In this document: positions 11,858-23,279 of the stretch, piece after piece
Position numbering within the stretch: the first letter of the stretch is position 1
Layout of the letters: each line of letters begins with the position of its first letter
Source: Armillaria gallica
Lineage: Eukaryota; Basidiomycota; Agaricomycetes; Agaricales; Physalacriaceae
Length of the DNA stretch: 64,000 bases
Assembly (NCBI GenBank): GCA_037576215.1
Contig: JBANDB010000004.1
Span: 806,001-870,000, forward strand
Reading direction: 5' to 3'
Made by a program: the position numbers and the translations under genes
Notes under the pieces: model-generated
The model's input: only the letters and a program-made list of their open reading frames with translations
Told to the model about the DNA's origin: nothing
The model's database searches: none

Positions 11858-13284
11858 GGTGGTACGCTGTTGAGGTTGGTACGAAGCGTGGCAACAGCGA
11901 GGAGCGAGAACCCATCACAGAACGGAGCTGTTAGATGAACAATTCTCACAGCATCCGGTTTGTAAAAGGCATGCGTGTATACCCCTTGAATAGAGTCCCG
12001 TCACGTAATGCCATTGATAAACATCACCTCCTGCGTCGACAATTCGGCCTAAAACGTACCGATGAACTGATGGAACTTTGGAAGCATTTCGTCGGTCAGA
12101 GTCCTATTGCGGGATGCGTCAATGACAAATAAAGATGCACTGGCGCTTCTCTATGCCGAATTGATGAACTCCGAGGAGAACACCACACCGTGTACAAAAA
12201 CAGCAACCCCGGTAACTTTCGGGAAAAGAAGCCGGAAGCCGGGACGGATTAGCCGGTACCCATCTCTTCGACGACAGTCATCTCCAGAGCTTTCAGAGTC
12301 CATGCTGTGGGCGACTCTCACACACTGAGCTCTAACATCTGCTGGAGTTTCAATCACGCTATCGTTTACATTATGCTCTGTGCTACGATGGCCAGGAATT
12401 TCACCTCCACATTTGGAGTGCTCTCATCGAACGTATGTCGCGCGGTTCTTGTATTTTGGTGACACTGATATCCGCTACGTATCACTAAGTATCCGAAGAA
12501 CAACTCTTGGGATGTCGAGGAAGGATGGTGACTGGCTGAATTGACTGAGCATTCTCGGCGGCCTTGTTACTTGATGAGTGAGTCTTCCGATCGCGTAGCG
12601 TCTGGCATAGATACTTACGCACTATTTATGTAATAGCGAAGACGTACACTAGGACACGGTGCCTAGCTACTATAGAATTGGTGCGCAAAGTCTGTCGGGG
12701 TAAAAGTGCGAAACTAATTAAGAATACAAGACGTCACTGAGGTGAGGTTTTTCGTTGCATGTGATATCCTTTCTCATATAGACGTCAGCACGCTTAGGAA
12801 GACATCAAATTACGACTCTCGCGATTAGTTTTGTAATCTCTGGACAACGACTTCACCTGCAGCTACCGATTGACAGGCTGAAAGGCACAGGGCAACGATA
12901 TATTTGCCAAGCCAGAGCGATTCACGAAGAGTTAATACAGCTGTATTTGCAATGAAACTAACGCTTGGGTTGTTTTAGTTTGTCAAAAGCGTCGTAAGTA
13001 CGTTTACATTCATCTCATCCTCACGATGAAGTGACAAATGCTCTTCGACTATCAGATTACGGCCGCATGTCATTGCTCCCGTCCTGCGGTATCCTCAGAA
13101 GATTCGGTCGTAATCTCTCGACTATATAACAACGGCCGGTTGTCATGCGGGGGCGCAGTCATCGCGTACAATTACATTGTTCGGCATCAGGGGACTTGCT
13201 ACGGCAAGCGACATATGAGTTGTCTCTGCGAGTATTCGTCGGCAGCAAGCTATCGCTGACATCACCTTGACAGCGCTTGGACAT
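11858..13284. other. Intergenic; no confident gene
   Basis: Short ORFs only. Around 12220-12265 is a copy of a GC-rich motif (GGACGGATTAGCCGGTACCC) resembling ones near 17.50 and 19.42 kb. Nothing else is recognisable. Confidence 0.45.
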
Positions 13285-13286
13285 TA

Positions 13287-13861
13287 CAGTCGCCTCTCTT
13301 ATAGCCCATAGCGTTCGGTGGACCCTCAGAGCTATGGGTTATGAGGGAGTATGGACTATGAGGATGGTCACGTGTAAAATTCAAGATTTTAATAGATTTT
13401 TAACCAAGTCTTTTGGTCATATTATGCTGTATTTAGCTTCAGTCTATCACTTAGAAAGCTTAAACGCGCCAAAGACACCTGTTTTCGGCACTTCTGCCTA
13501 GTCCCGTCAATTGATCTGATGACGGCACTCGAGCGGCACTTCTTCGGCAACTTCCTGAAAGTAAATTCGTCCTATTTTCAACCTAGCGGGGGTACATATA
13601 TCTCGGCATAGTCATATTTTGAACGTCCCGATGACATGGATTCTTGAAATCACCAATATTTAGTCAGAATTTGACCCCGGACCGGCAAAAGTATGGGGTA
13701 CCAGAGAGGAGATTCTTGTAAAAAGCTATGGGGTATGGGGTATGGCCGAGTTATGGGTTATGGCATCAATTTCCCTGCGAACGAGGTCGGTGGATCCAAA
13801 AATCTATGGGGTATGGGAAAGTATGGGTTATGAGGGATATGGGTTCCAAGGGAGGCGACTG
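13287..13861. mobile_element. CAGT-ended MITE (Tc1/mariner-like), 575 bp
   Basis: Terminal inverted repeats CAGTCGCCTC (13287-13296) and GAGGCGACTG (13852-13861) continue imperfectly for about 30 nt. TA lies directly outside both ends (13285-13286 and 13862-13863). TA target duplication with CAGT ends is typical of Tc1/mariner-derived MITEs. The interior carries many TATGGG(G/T)TATG words, some as near-direct copies about 470 bp apart (GGTGGAYCC followed by CTATGGG). No transposase ORF is present. Confidence 0.75.
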
Positions 13862-13863
13862 TA

Positions 13864-15287
13864 CGAGCTTGGGTGAACTGTGGCCCAAGAAATGGGCACA
13901 TTTTGATGACTTTTGTATACAGTACGCTGTGTTTTCCTTCTGTTTTTCCAATGCAACTAATCATTTCTGCTGTCGCAGCGTCAAGGCGTAAAGCGTTCGC
14001 ATCACCAATGGTGTACTGGAGATGATGATTACGCGACAGCAATACATCTTACGTTCGCCCCAGATGGATTGTAGGTCCTCGTCCATTTGTCTGTCTATTG
14101 CGTTCGATTGGTGCGACTCATTTAGACACCCGTCACAAATATCAGGCGGTACGTCTATTTGGCCTACTCAGTTACAACCCTCGTCGTTGGCGGATCCTAA
14201 ACGATCTCAGTGCGTTATTCCGCGCTATTGTATTCGCTTGTGGCAGTGGCGAACAATATTTACGTAGCGCCAGGTAACACATGACTTGTTTCTGCCAAGC
14301 GTTTTATGATAGACGCTCAGTACGAGGTGTCCTGGTCTTGGCATCAAAAATGGTGCTCTACTCTAAAAGCCTCATCGATCCGAGTCCGAAATAAGTCGAG
14401 AATACTGTCTTTTAGAATATTGACGCGTCGGGTTTCTGGAAGCCCAGGGGACGAGATGAAAAAACCACTCATACTGGTGGGAACAGCGTGATAGATTGCG
14501 CGCTTATTTTTTGATAGAAGGAGATGTTGGTTTGTCATTTCTATTCTTCTCGTAAATGTTACTCATTGTTTACGCGTTTCCGATTCACCAGATCGTGTCT
14601 CAAAAGTAGGTCACTGAATGTATGATACTGCCGGGAGGCAGCTCCCCAAGGATCGGACATGCCAAGATATAACGAAAAGGTAGGTCTCTGCGCCTTCAAG
14701 TTCATTGTACTGTATACATGGCAATCACATTCATCACATAGCTTCCAAATCAACTCTACGCGTCGAATTGTCGATTAAAGGGGATCTCTATCAGCAGCCC
14801 AATGATTATCGACACGCGTGTTAGCCTCCGATGCAGCTGAGGTAATACACTCATGAGCGCCTGTCCAACTCATAGCAATACATTTTATTATATCATTGAT
14901 GGCCTATGTGTGAGGACTAGGCGTCGCCAAGACCATCCCGGCAAAAGCTGTAAACCAAAATCGAGCGTCGAACCCGACATCATAGCCATAGGATCACTGT
15001 TAGAATACCAGAACAAATATTGCGCACGTATGGGATACCAGATTGGGCTCCTATTTTGCCACAAATTTACTGGCTGCTGTGATGTGCAATGAATCCGGCT
15101 CGGACTAGCATCTACTACAATTTTTGCTTCCCACCAGGAGGACAAAGCGACTCAACTGTCTACGAGTAGCCCTTCGGCAACTACAGCTTGGCACCACATG
15201 AGGTCGACCTTTTCAAGGACACAAAATAGTAAGTGCGGTCCTATTACTGTGGGATTTTCACGTCCTCATTCTGATATGATTAGGACA
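13864..15287. other. Upstream region of the first HET gene
   Basis: No gene was found. Around 14340-14530 the sequence resembles the regions upstream of the HET genes in the duplicated blocks (28.83-29.01 kb and 46.02-46.2 kb; shared word TCTCGTCCCCTGG near 14450 and its relatives), so the duplicated HET module includes at least 1 kb of 5' flank. A probable 5'-UTR intron lies at 15229-15283 (GTAAGT...TTAG). Confidence 0.5.
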
Positions 15288-17048
15288 ATGAGTCGCCGCG
15301 AGTGGCTCGATCGCTATCAGTCTGATGTCTTTCAAAGAGATGACTGGAACGAGCAGGTAGGCATACAAAAACACAACCAAATGAGAATATAGTAACGTAT
15401 TTCTGAATCGCAGGCAGATCTCAAGTATAAGAGTCTTCGCGAAGTCACCCTTTCCGGTCTCACCGAGACCGGCAAAGAAAGCTTGCGCATTCTAGTATTA
15501 AAACAGCAGTCCTATACAGGTAGAAAGCCCGTTATACCATCCTCTCTCGCGAACACACCCTGCGCAAATCTCGGAGTTGCTGGGCTCTTGGAGAAGCTCA
15601 ACACCATTCTCGGAACATCGTACAATCTGGAAAGCCCGTCCATATCCGCCCTTCTACAAAACTACATCACCAACGAGTACGACTTTGGCACTGCCTATGG
15701 CTATCTCCGCCGATTTTGGTACGATGACTTGACCGGAGACGAAGGCAAGTTACACATTCGCAAAGCACGCGACCGGGATATGCGGAAAGACGTACTCGTA
15801 AATAAGAGAATTCTCAACAGCCAGGTGCCCCCTCGACGCATCTGGGATCTGTACAGCAACCGGTTAGTGCCATGGTGGGGTGCACGGCGATGGCCATACC
15901 CAATATCTCATGCATGGATGGAAGGACAAGATCGCACAGACGTGTTAACACCCATCAATGCATATAAATGGCCCGTGCCGATTCCGAGGGATGCCAATCT
16001 TGACCTCATCCGCATCGAGATGCTCAATCTGGGCGCGGAATATGCCTGGTTGGATGTTCTCTGTTTGAGACAGAAGGGTGGGAAAATGGAGGACCTGCGA
16101 ACGGAGGAGTGGAAGGTAGACGTGCCCACTATTGGACATGTGTATGAAGAGGCTGATCGGGTCACGGCGGTGGTTTGCTACTTCATCGGGCCGGGCCTGC
16201 CTTTGAATATGAAGCTCAGTGACTTTGAGAGTAGCCGGAGCTGGTTCAGACGTGCATGGACGCTGCAGGAGGTCAGCCATAATCTGATCACTGGTGGCGA
16301 AACGGGGCGAGCTACGGAAGAAGAGGTATGAGAGAGAGTTGAGAAGGAGCTGTCAGCGGCAAAGAACGTCCGCATAAATGTGCTCCGTGTGCTATCTGAG
16401 ATGCAGAAGAGGGTGTCGACAAATCTCGTGGACAGAGTGGCTGGGATGACATATCCTCTGCTGTCGCTTGATATACCTGCATACTACGAGGCCCAGACTG
16501 AGGAGGACGCATGGGCAGCACTAGTAGCTGTGATGTCGACCTTCATTCGGGCAGAATTGTTCCTCCTGTATCCAAAATCAGGGAGCGGAAGCAAAGCTTG
16601 GCGACCATCATGGACACAAGCCATGACTGAGCCTCTACCAAAGCGCGCTGCTCTGCACTCGCGTGGGTGGGTTGAACGGACAGAGGAAACAGATGCCGAC
16701 TACTTCTGTGGGGTTTTCATTGAATCAGCTCATGTGCGAGGATTGTCTGAGACGTCACCGGCGGGAAAACCCCGACAGGGAGAGTTTGTCGTCAAAGATA
16801 AGTCCAGGGTAAAGAATCGATTCAAAATCATTGCGAAACACCAATACGCAATACCAGAGGACTCATACGCACTGGTAGGGAATGATCTAGGTGCATCCCG
16901 GCGGGAACGACAATACTGGGTTGTTGGGCGAAGACTTCCAGAGCAGATGTTCAAGAAACTGTTGGTTTTCGAGATGAAAGACAAGGCGGAAGTGATAAGG
17001 CTATGCAATCTCGGAGTGACTTCGAAGGTTAATACCGTTCTTGCTTGA
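15288..17048 (+). pseudogene. HET-domain protein, copy 1, interrupted by one in-frame TGA
   Basis: Exon 1 is 15288-15356 (23 codons) and exon 2 is 15414-17048, joined in phase 0 through a GTAGGC...CGCAG intron. This layout matches copy 2 exactly. The HET core is complete: ISHAWM, then AEYAWLDVLCLRQ, then SWFRRAWTLQE. A TGA at 16329-16331 stands where copy 2 has the Arg codon CGA, a C-to-T change. Past it the same frame runs to the normal stop, with DRVAGMTYPL and WRPSW. Without the TGA the protein would be 567 aa; with it the product is 328 aa and ends just after the HET domain. HET domains trigger incompatibility or cell-death responses in fungi, and a HET-only protein might still act. An intron removing the TGA would need to be 31-39 bp, below the usual size here. 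It could be a recent pseudogene or a functional truncated allele. Confidence 0.8.
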
Positions 17049-17920
17049 GATAGTCAAAGGCAAACCGGTTTTTCTCTCATCAAAAAATGTCGTCTGAAGC
17101 TTTTAGTTCTCGCAGTCAGGGAATTGTGATGGACGCGAGCCAGAGGGCGGAATATCACGAGGTCCACATTTTGTGTTTTAGCTTGAAGTGGATGCTCAAT
17201 ATCTCTATCTGAACTCGAGTGTCGCACTGTGGGTTTCTAGCTCTGATCTCCACCGACTGGACATTTGCTGGACATCCTGAAAAAGGGGGGGATTCTGAGG
17301 TTGACTGAATACCGAAAAACGTGTAGCATACGAGTTTGTACAAATTCCAAACATTGACTGAGATTGAAAAGATGTAGTACAAGAAACGACTACGGAGGAT
17401 AAGAGGGCTCTGGGACAGTCCACAAGTGGCGACGGACGGACTGACCGTGTCGGAAGGAGGAATACGGAACAATCGGCACGGACTGGTAAGCTGGCAGCCG
17501 GACCGAACTAACCGGTGCCCTTTTCGGGTCTTCAACTCGTCTTTGAGCTTTATTCCTGACCTGCCACCTGATACTGTCATGATTAAGCGATTTTCCAAGA
17601 TCCGTTCTGTTAAATTTCTCTTGGATCATTTACTCCGTCTTTCGGATATCGATACTGATTCAGCCCAGTAATGCTTACTGAAACTAATCTCTGGAGTTGC
17701 TATGGAGAGTTTTATGGACATCTGCACCATCCAGATGCATATGTAGCCTGGTTCTCGCCGTCGGAATCAGTTTGAAGCGTTCCACTCTGCGCCATCTTTA
17801 CCATAAAAGAGATTGGGGTGCTGGGCAAAACATCAATATTCAATAACCGATGATGAAAATGTAAGCACGCTCGGTTGTTTCATTTTGCCTTAGATCATCT
17901 TCGCCTTCTTCACGCAGTTT
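17049..17920. repeat. Duplicated intergenic segment, copy a (about 17410-17780)
   Basis: Shares with 19360-19570 an ordered set of words: CCGGACCGAA followed by (C/T)(T/C)A(A/G)CCG, then TGCCACCTGATACT, then CGCCTGGTTCTTGCC or its near match. The two segments appear to be copies of one 200-370 bp sequence. No gene was recognised; ORFs on both strands here are short and unlike each other between copies. Confidence 0.5.
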
Positions 17921-17926
17921 CCGACG

Positions 17927-18377
17927 ATGCATTCGTATAAATTGACTGCGTGTAGCCTATTGTTCTCCGTGCTTTCCCACCCACGCATGGCGGCGAAGCT
18001 TCAGGTAAGAACCTGTCCTATGCTTCCTGTTTCCACTTCTTGCAAATCTTCTGAACCAGCCCGACCAACCTGAACATCGCTAATTTTAGGTGGAGCTCTT
18101 GAATGTCAAAGTAGGCAAGGCACTTGAGATACACGGCGTGTTCTGAGGACCAGATTACGTTCTTCCGAGATCTCGAATTTGTGCTTGATTTGAGCTGTCA
18201 GGGTGCAGCGCTCGAAGTTACAAAGGAACTCGGACCTCGTCTGCAGGAGCTGTCACGGTGAGTTATGGATCCAGGGTATCTGGCATGTTTGTTTGTTTCC
18301 TTGATGCGCATACCTATCAGAGGTATCGACCAATCCATTTGCCATATTCTATGCACATACGTCTCTCACTGGATCTA
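17927..18377 (+). pseudogene. Small three-exon gene remnant with a frameshift
   Basis: Exon 1, 17927-18004, encodes a hydrophobic N-terminus (MHSYKLTACSLLFSVLS) that could be a signal peptide. A GTAAGA...TTTTAG intron leads to exon 2, 18090-18257, and a GTGAGT...TATCAG intron leads to exon 3, 18321-18377, ending in TAA. Within exon 2 a TGA at 18144-18146 appears, but one nucleotide out of frame the reading continues as a helical segment (EDQITFFRDLEFVLDL) up to a proper donor. One extra base therefore seems to have broken it. As it stands it would encode only 44 aa. Family unknown. Confidence 0.4.
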
Positions 18378-19359
18378 AATAGTAAGTGACACGCCGTCTG
18401 AGGTTTGAGGGTCAGCTGCGCCAATGCCCATTGCAAAACATAATTTATAGTAACGACCGGTGATCGAAAAAGCGTGGCTCACCCTTAGAAATGGGCTCCG
18501 ACGATGTCGAGACGTAAGGAGTCAAGATCCGATGCTAAGGTCTTGACGTGCACCGTAATGCAGGACGACATTAAACAGGGGAAAGGTGACAGTCATGCGA
18601 CAATCCTGGGACAGTGACGAATCGAATGAGCACGAGACTGAGCTAATAGTTAACGGGGTCGCTCACGTGAACCAAATGTCGGTGATGCTGCGTTTGATAT
18701 GGGATACCAAGCATACGATGGGAATCACTAGTAGGGCAGGTTGCAGAATGGTAACCTAGATAGCCCACCCATACTAGCACAGGACTGGAAGAATTCCATA
18801 GCATCTGCAAGGAAGTAGCCAGTTGACTATAATGGAGAAAGAATAACAAGTATCACACACGATTTGCCAGTTTGGATTCCGGAACTTGCCCGGCTCAGCC
18901 TGCACGAAAAAGTAACTAGATTTCTCTCTGGTCGCTCAATTCCCACCGCGCGACGAGGACGACTGAGACTAAAGACATCCGCCAGTGTTCCATTGGTGAT
19001 CCATCTTCCCATTACGACCTCGAGCCATCACAGGCCTGTGAATGACAAACGCCGAGAGCTGGATATCCTTGGCGGGAAGCCTGGTATGAGCGGCACAATA
19101 GTCATCTCGACGGTACTAGCAGATCCAGGAGCTAGTGCTAGTGAGGGCTTGTCATTTCGCCAAAAACAAAATTTGATCCTGAAGATGCCGTATGTCAAGC
19201 TTTCAAGGTTGGCCAAAAGCGAAAAAAAAAAGTGTTGTACTTGTTTATTGGCCCCAATTTCCAAAGGGCCATCCAGAAATGTACAGAGACAAACCTTGCG
19301 GCAAAAGAAGAATCCGCAAAAGACAGTGTATTCTTGGAGGAGCACAAGCTCTGACGGGA

Positions 19360-19570
19360 TCAGAGAAAGACAGCGACGAAATGGGCAAGACCGGGACGGG
19401 CATGTTGAGAACCGGAAACCGGACCGAATCAGCCGAAGCCTATCATTGACGCGACTCTCATCTTCGCCTACTACTGACGTGCCACCTGATACTCTTCAGG
19501 GCTACCGCTCAGAATCACTGATACGGTTTACTCGTACGTCGCCTGGTTCTTGCCTTTGGGGTTGGTACTA
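19360..19570. repeat. Duplicated intergenic segment, copy b
   Basis: Second copy of the sequence near 17410-17780. The clearest shared part is AACCGGACCGAA at about 19417-19428 and TGCCACCTGATACT at about 19480-19493. Confidence 0.45.
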
Positions 19571-20859
19571 CTTAAATCTTTAATCCAGACAATTAAGCAA
19601 TGATCCGCAGAAGTTTTGGGACATTGCGGTAACGGTATTGCCGCTAGTACTTTTGTGAATTATTTCTTTTCCTAGGCTAGCTTGTGATTTACATCTCGTT
19701 TTATACACCAACCAGTATATCCACAGAAGACTGAACCATAGAATTCAACTGCGTACACGCTTTGACTGAAGCACCAGAGGACACAATCAGGCACCTATCC
19801 AATTGAAGGAAGGCGAGGTAAGTAGTTTCTTCGGCTAATTCTGTGAGCCAAACTATTACATGTTCAGGGCACTTCGGACCGCGAATGGCGCCCAGCATCT
19901 CGCTGTCGGAAGTCTGTAGAGATTAGGTGTACCGCATTTGCCAGTCCTTCAATCGGATTGACAAGGTACCTTGGCTCATTAATTCTATTTGTGCTCAACT
20001 AAATCATACACGACAGACCCTTTCTTTCCTGCTCGCCTGTAAAGAAGTTCAAGCTTTCTGGCTTCCAGTGATAGACCTATCCCTCACTTGTGTTCTCTCT
20101 ACGAGTTGGATGCCGCCGTTCTCACCGGCATGCATCCCCATGCTCCCGGATTCCTGTCAATGCAATGAGCTCAGCTGGGTGCTTGCATAACGTAGTACAC
20201 ACGGATAATTTGAGCCGGTGGATATTGGACGCGTTGACGCGGTCCGGTTCATCCCTAATCACGTGCACATTCAGGCAGGACTTCCGTACTTCTCCGCTTG
20301 TTCACGGTAGTGTTACAATGTTACAATTGAAGAGCCGCCAACGCTAACTAAAGCTAAGAGTAAACTCCCGACGGACCGAATTAGTAACTATGAGACTAGC
20401 TAAGTAGATATGGGTACGAGAAAAGGTCAAAAACAAATCGCATGAAATCCACCGAGTCCGTCATCAACCAGGAGATCCAGATTCCTACCCAAAACGGCAA
20501 TCCCACATGGTAAGGAGCGCACGGGCCATCAACAAGCTGGGTGCTGGGGCGGGAACGGCGCGCATAGCGAGCACAGGCGAAGCGGCCTGAAATGCCTCAG
20601 CAAGAAGCACCAGAAAGATGATTGGTCAGAGAACGACCAGACGAAGGGGATGGAGAAAGGGATTTATGGTTGGATGCAATCCATTGGTTGCGGATGTCGT
20701 TGGGTTGCTGCGTGTCGATGTCGATACAATTTAGTAGGGATCATGACGGTGAAGAGGAATAGATGGAGGGTTTCGCATGGAGTCTCCGAAGGTTAAAAGT
20801 AAAAATTGGCATGAAAGTGAGCCAGTAGTCGAAGATGAATGATAGAAGATGAAAAAATG

Positions 20860-20905
20860 TTGGTTTTGGTTTTGGTTTTGGTTGTGGTTGTGGTTGGTGG
20901 TTGTT
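20860..20905. repeat. Microsatellite (GGTTTT)n grading into (GGTTGT)n
   Basis: Three GGTTTT units are followed by GGTTGTGGTTGTGGTTGG. Simple-sequence repeat, no gene. Confidence 0.85.
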
Positions 20906-21004
20906 ATGCGTGACCCACGAACTATCGACGACTACGGAAGGGTCTGTAAGGCCTCATAGTGCCGGAGCAACAGCGAACGTGGACCGGGAGCGGGTCGGTG
21001 ATGG

Positions 21005-21028
21005 TGGTTGTTGTTGTTGTTGTTGTTC
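21005..21028. repeat. Microsatellite (GTT)n
   Basis: Seven to eight consecutive GTT units. Confidence 0.9.
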
Positions 21029-21313
21029 ATCAGCGTATCATTAGCATTCCCCGTTCTCTCTCTTGGACCTAGCGAGACGTTCCCAATATCTTGTTCGTAT
21101 TGTAGGCTCCTGTGATACGGGGTGATTCCGGCCCGGACCAGCGTCTACGATCTTCGCTTCCTACCACGAGGCCAAGGTGACTCTATCGTCTCGGTACAGA
21201 CCGGTGCAATTACAGTACCACGCTACGTTGACACATTTCTCGACGACACAATATAGTATGTGTGGCTGTATCACTTTTGATTTTCACATCCTCATTCTGT
21301 TACGACTAGGAAA

Positions 21314-23096
21314 ATGAATGCGGACGAATGGTTTATTCATTATTATGGTGACACTCTTGAAATTCTTTACTGGAATATACAGGTAAGCATGTAGAAACAC
21401 AACGAAATGTGAATAGAGTAACATATTCCTCATAAACCAGGCGGATCTCATGTATGAGAGTCTCCCTGAGGTCACCCTCTCTGCATTCACCGAGACTGGT
21501 CAAGCAGAATTGGACATTCCGGTGTTAAAGCAACGATCCTACACAGGTAGAACTCCCGTTATACCATGCTCTCTCGCCGACACACCCTGCGCCAGTCTCG
21601 GAGTTGCTGGGCTCCTAGAGAACCTCAACACCATCCTCGGAACGTCGTACGATCTGGAAAACCCGTCTCTATCTACTCTTCTAGAAGACTACATCGCCAA
21701 GGAATACGACTTTGGCACTGTCTATGGATATCTCCGCCCATTTTGGTACAATGACTTGACCGACATCGAAAACAAGTTACGTACCCGCGAAGCAAAGGAC
21801 TTCGAGATGCGGCGAGATGTACTCATCAATAACAAGATCATCGAGCGCTCGTTACGTCCTCGACGTCTATGGGATCTGTACAGCAACCGAGTAGTGCCGT
21901 GGTGGGTTGCACGCCGACCGCCATGCCCAATATCACATGCGTGGATGAATGGACAAGATCGCGTGGACGCATTGACACCCATCAACGGGCGTGAATGGCC
22001 CGTACCGATCCCGAAGGATGTCAATCTTGACCTCATCCGCATTGAGATGCTCAATGTCGGCGCTGAGTATGCGTGGTTGGACGTTCTCTGTTTGAGACAG
22101 GTGGGTGGGCGGAGGGAGGATCTGCGTGTAGAAGAGTGGAAGGTAGATGTGCCCACTATTGGGTACGTGTACAACTGGAACAGCAGGGTGGTATGCTACT
22201 TCAGCGGGCTCGGCCGGCCTTTGCGTTTCAAGGAGGGTGACTTCGAGAGCGATAGGAGCTGGTTCAGACGTGCGTGGACGCTACAAGAGATCTGCGATGA
22301 TCCAATCATTGGTGGGGAAACAGGTAATGATGGTGTCATGGAAGAGGAGATACGATCGAGGAGCGAGGAGCTGTCAGTGAACAAAAAGATCACAAATCAG
22401 AGTGGCAATGCGGTCATCGAACTGTCGGAGATGCAGAAGCGGGTATCAACGAATCCGGTGGACAGGATTGCAGGGTTGACTTATCTTCTGCAGACGGATG
22501 AAATACCAGCGTACCACGAGGCCCAGACAGAAGAGGATGCATGGACAGCACTGGTGGCTGTGATGTCGGACCCTCTTCGGGGACAATTGTTCTTTTGGTA
22601 TCCCGAGCCTGGGAGCGGAAGTAAAGTTTGGCGACCATCGTGGACACAGGTCATGAACGAGGCACTGCCATTGGACAATGGACAGCACTTCCTCGGGTGG
22701 GTGGACCGGACGCCGGAGACAGATGCCGACTACTTTGAGGGACTCTGTATTGATTCAGCTCATGTACTGGGATTGGCTGAACCATCTCCGGAGGGGAGGC
22801 CCCGACAGGGGGAGTTGATCGTCGAAGATAGGTCTGGATCAAAACACACGTTTAAAATCATCGCCGAACACCAATACCCAATCCCGGAGGATGTATATAT
22901 ACTGTTAGGGAATGAGCCCTTTGACCCCATTGGGAGCAGCAACATTGTTGGACTGCAGTATTGCGTTGTCGGGAAGAGATATCCACCAGAGCAGCTGTTC
23001 AAGAAATTGTCAGTGTTCGGGATACGTCATACGGAGGAGGTGCGGAGGCTGCATGGTCTACGTTTCCTTCGTAAGAACAAGACCTTTCTTGCTTGA
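21314..23096 (+). CDS. HET-domain protein, copy 2 (intact), 574 aa
   Basis: Exon 1 is 21314-21382, exon 2 is 21441-23096, with a 58-bp GTAAGC...CCAG intron in phase 0. The exon-1 ATG was chosen because all four paralogues have an ATG plus E-W at this spot, and in-frame extension across the preceding intron would meet a stop. An N-terminal region of about 165 residues has GRTPVIP and PRRLWDLYSNRVVPWW. The divergent HET domain spans about residues 185-310: ISHAWM (187-192; canonical HET has S.xWG), AWLDVLCLRQ (234-243, matching the W.D.LCI.Q motif), WFRRAWTLQE (297-306). After it, TNPVDRIAGLTYLL recalls the D+.yallGl segment that follows HET domains. The C-terminal 230 residues (WRPSWTQVM, FKIIAEHQYPIP) are family-specific and of unknown role. 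HET proteins act in the cytoplasm in non-self recognition and cell death. It is one of two copies without lesions. Confidence 0.88.
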
Positions 23097-23279
23097 CTGC
23101 GCATATCTTTGTAATAATGTTGATCACACATGCTCAATAATCATCACAGCCCCGTGATATGCCAGAGATACAGATTATTTTCAAAATTTCCATTCGTTCA
23201 ATACTCAATCTATAATATCTTCTCTCCGAATTCAGTTCATTTTTGGGACAGGTAGGTTTCCTCCCTTCATATCGTATCG
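23097..23279. other. 3' flank of HET copy 2
   Basis: AT-rich; its first about 30 bp resemble the 3' flank of HET copy 3 after 31187. No partner ORF follows this copy, unlike copies 3 and 4. Confidence 0.4.

Larger units (their letters stand above)
18378..21313. other. Spacer between HET copies 1 and 2; ORFs of doubtful reality
   Basis: The longest ORF is 18864-19583 (+, 239 codons): basic, Ser/Arg-rich, without motif, and partly inside the duplicated 19360-19570 segment, so I treat it as doubtful. Microsatellites lie at 20860-20905 and 21005-21028. A likely 5'-UTR intron for HET copy 2 occupies 21256-21309 (GTATGT...CTAG). Confidence 0.45.

Noticed and set aside
16326..16356. A 31-nt intron removing the TGA in HET copy 1
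   Set aside because: Too short for this genome (41 bp upward elsewhere) and it would shift the frame.
18864..19583. 239-codon ORF as a gene
   Set aside because: Basic Ser/Arg-rich composition, no motif, and its last part lies in a duplicated non-coding segment that is not open in the other copy.
20860..21028. Possible telomere-like repeat (GGTTTT)
   Set aside because: Only a few units, grading into other triplets and not at a sequence end; an ordinary microsatellite.
21722..22174. 150-codon antisense ORF within HET copy 2, with counterparts antisense to copy 4 (47087-47545) and copy 1 (15945-16280)
   Set aside because: They recur only because the sense strand is conserved coding sequence; they have no start conservation or motif. 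Treated as shadows.
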